A stretch of 60,186 bases of DNA from Acidimicrobiales bacterium (GTDB taxonomy: Bacteria; Actinomycetota; Acidimicrobiia; Acidimicrobiales; MedAcidi-G1). Shown one piece after another: positions 60,076 to 60,186 of the stretch. Position numbers and translations under genes: made by a program. Position 1 is the stretch's first letter. Each line of letters starts with the position of its first letter. The stretch is from contig JAQWOV010000022.1 of assembly GCA_029245675.1 (NCBI GenBank), positions 1 through 60,186 on the forward strand, written 5' to 3'. Below the pieces are notes generated by a model that was not told the origin of the DNA, did no database searches, and saw nothing but the letters and a program-made list of their open reading frames with translations.

Positions 60076-60130
60076 TCTGAGAAGTGAGTTTGATGCATCA
60101 GCTTCTTTGCTCGCTCTGTACTGCTACGGT

Positions 60131-60176
60131 CTTTGGGAGCAAGGGGTCGGAGGTTCAAATCCTCTCATCCCGACCA
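60131..60176 (+). pseudogene. 3' half of tRNA-Pro (UGG), likely attachment-site remnant
   Basis: From the anticodon loop TTTGGGA (anticodon TGG) and 3' anticodon strand GCAAG through the T arm (GGAGG/CCTCT around TTCAAAT) to acceptor CATCCCG, discriminator A and CCA at 60174-60176, the sequence is tRNA-Pro. The matching 5' half (a CGGGATG acceptor and CTTGC strand) is absent just upstream and elsewhere in the window. Such 3' fragments are the usual scar of integrase-mediated insertion into a tRNA gene. Confidence 0.7.
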
Positions 60177-60186
60177 TTTCTACACT

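Noticed and set aside
58417-60186. Prophage or insertion sequence
   Set aside because: No integrase, transposase or phage structural gene is present; only scar-like repeats and a tRNA fragment.

Overview
The window looks like a chromosomal segment of a low-to-mid GC (by eye about 43-45 %) marine-type actinobacterium, most likely of the Acidimicrobiia. Supporting signs are a succinylase-type diaminopimelate (DAP) pathway, actinobacterial LexA boxes of the CGAACnnnnGTTCG type, F420-type oxidoreductases (LLM and deazaflavin-dependent nitroreductase families), a TIGR03084-like protein, a SAM-I-clan riboswitch on metX, and several genes that appear to be transcribed without a leader (TAnnnT-N6-ATG). 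The taxonomic call is inference; no rRNA is present.

1-21.8 kb is a dense, mostly + strand housekeeping block. It holds dapB, a SURF1 protein, dapA, RNase J, ftsK, rimO, pgsA, cinA, (msrB on -), recA, miaB, miaA, dapF, hflX, dapC, dapD, dapE and a GNAT acetyltransferase. Six DAP/lysine genes are interleaved with RNA modification, RNA decay and DNA repair genes.

21.8-22.9 kb is an SOS control point. lexA sits behind two clear LexA boxes plus two degenerate ones and is divergent from a short single-pass membrane protein. recA, 10 kb away, carries one LexA box and shares a 15-nt element with that membrane-protein gene.

22.9-34.2 kb holds a RibD-C reductase, a 134-nt folded RNA candidate ahead of nrdJ (B12-dependent ribonucleotide reductase) coupled to tdk, a three-gene minus-strand operon (unknown, unknown, His-less Ldh_2-like protein), a large acyl-CoA dehydrogenase, lgt, a degenerate class III cyclase and an alkyltransferase-like protein.

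34.3-45.3 kb holds a DEAD-box helicase, an orphan adenine methyltransferase, riboswitch-metX, an Fpg/Nei glycosylase, small unknowns, an M19 dipeptidase, tRNA-Gly abutting an LLM oxidoreductase, a DUF3445 haem demethylase-like gene with an SRPBCC protein, a TIGR01777 epimerase and a DUF1295 membrane protein.

45.3-57.0 kb holds an eight-gene, tightly overlapping minus-strand operon. It encodes an acyl-CoA carboxylase (two subunits), AtuA, an acyl-CoA dehydrogenase, a TetR regulator, a TIGR03084-like protein, an enoyl-CoA hydratase and an acyltransferase, and resembles an acyclic-terpene/branched acyl-CoA pathway. It is divergent from metY and a CoA-binding protein.

57.0-60.2 kb is a tRNA-rich edge with tRNA-Cys, a membrane protein, tRNA-Val with a terminator, a gene-free stretch with two C8 tracts, a repeat-rich lipoprotein gene, and the 3' half of a tRNA-Pro. 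This looks like the border of an island or an old integration site.

The best leads for something undescribed are the nrdJ leader RNA, the SOS-linked small membrane protein, the Ldh_2-like/unknown/unknown operon, and the lipoprotein island ending in a tRNA-Pro fragment.
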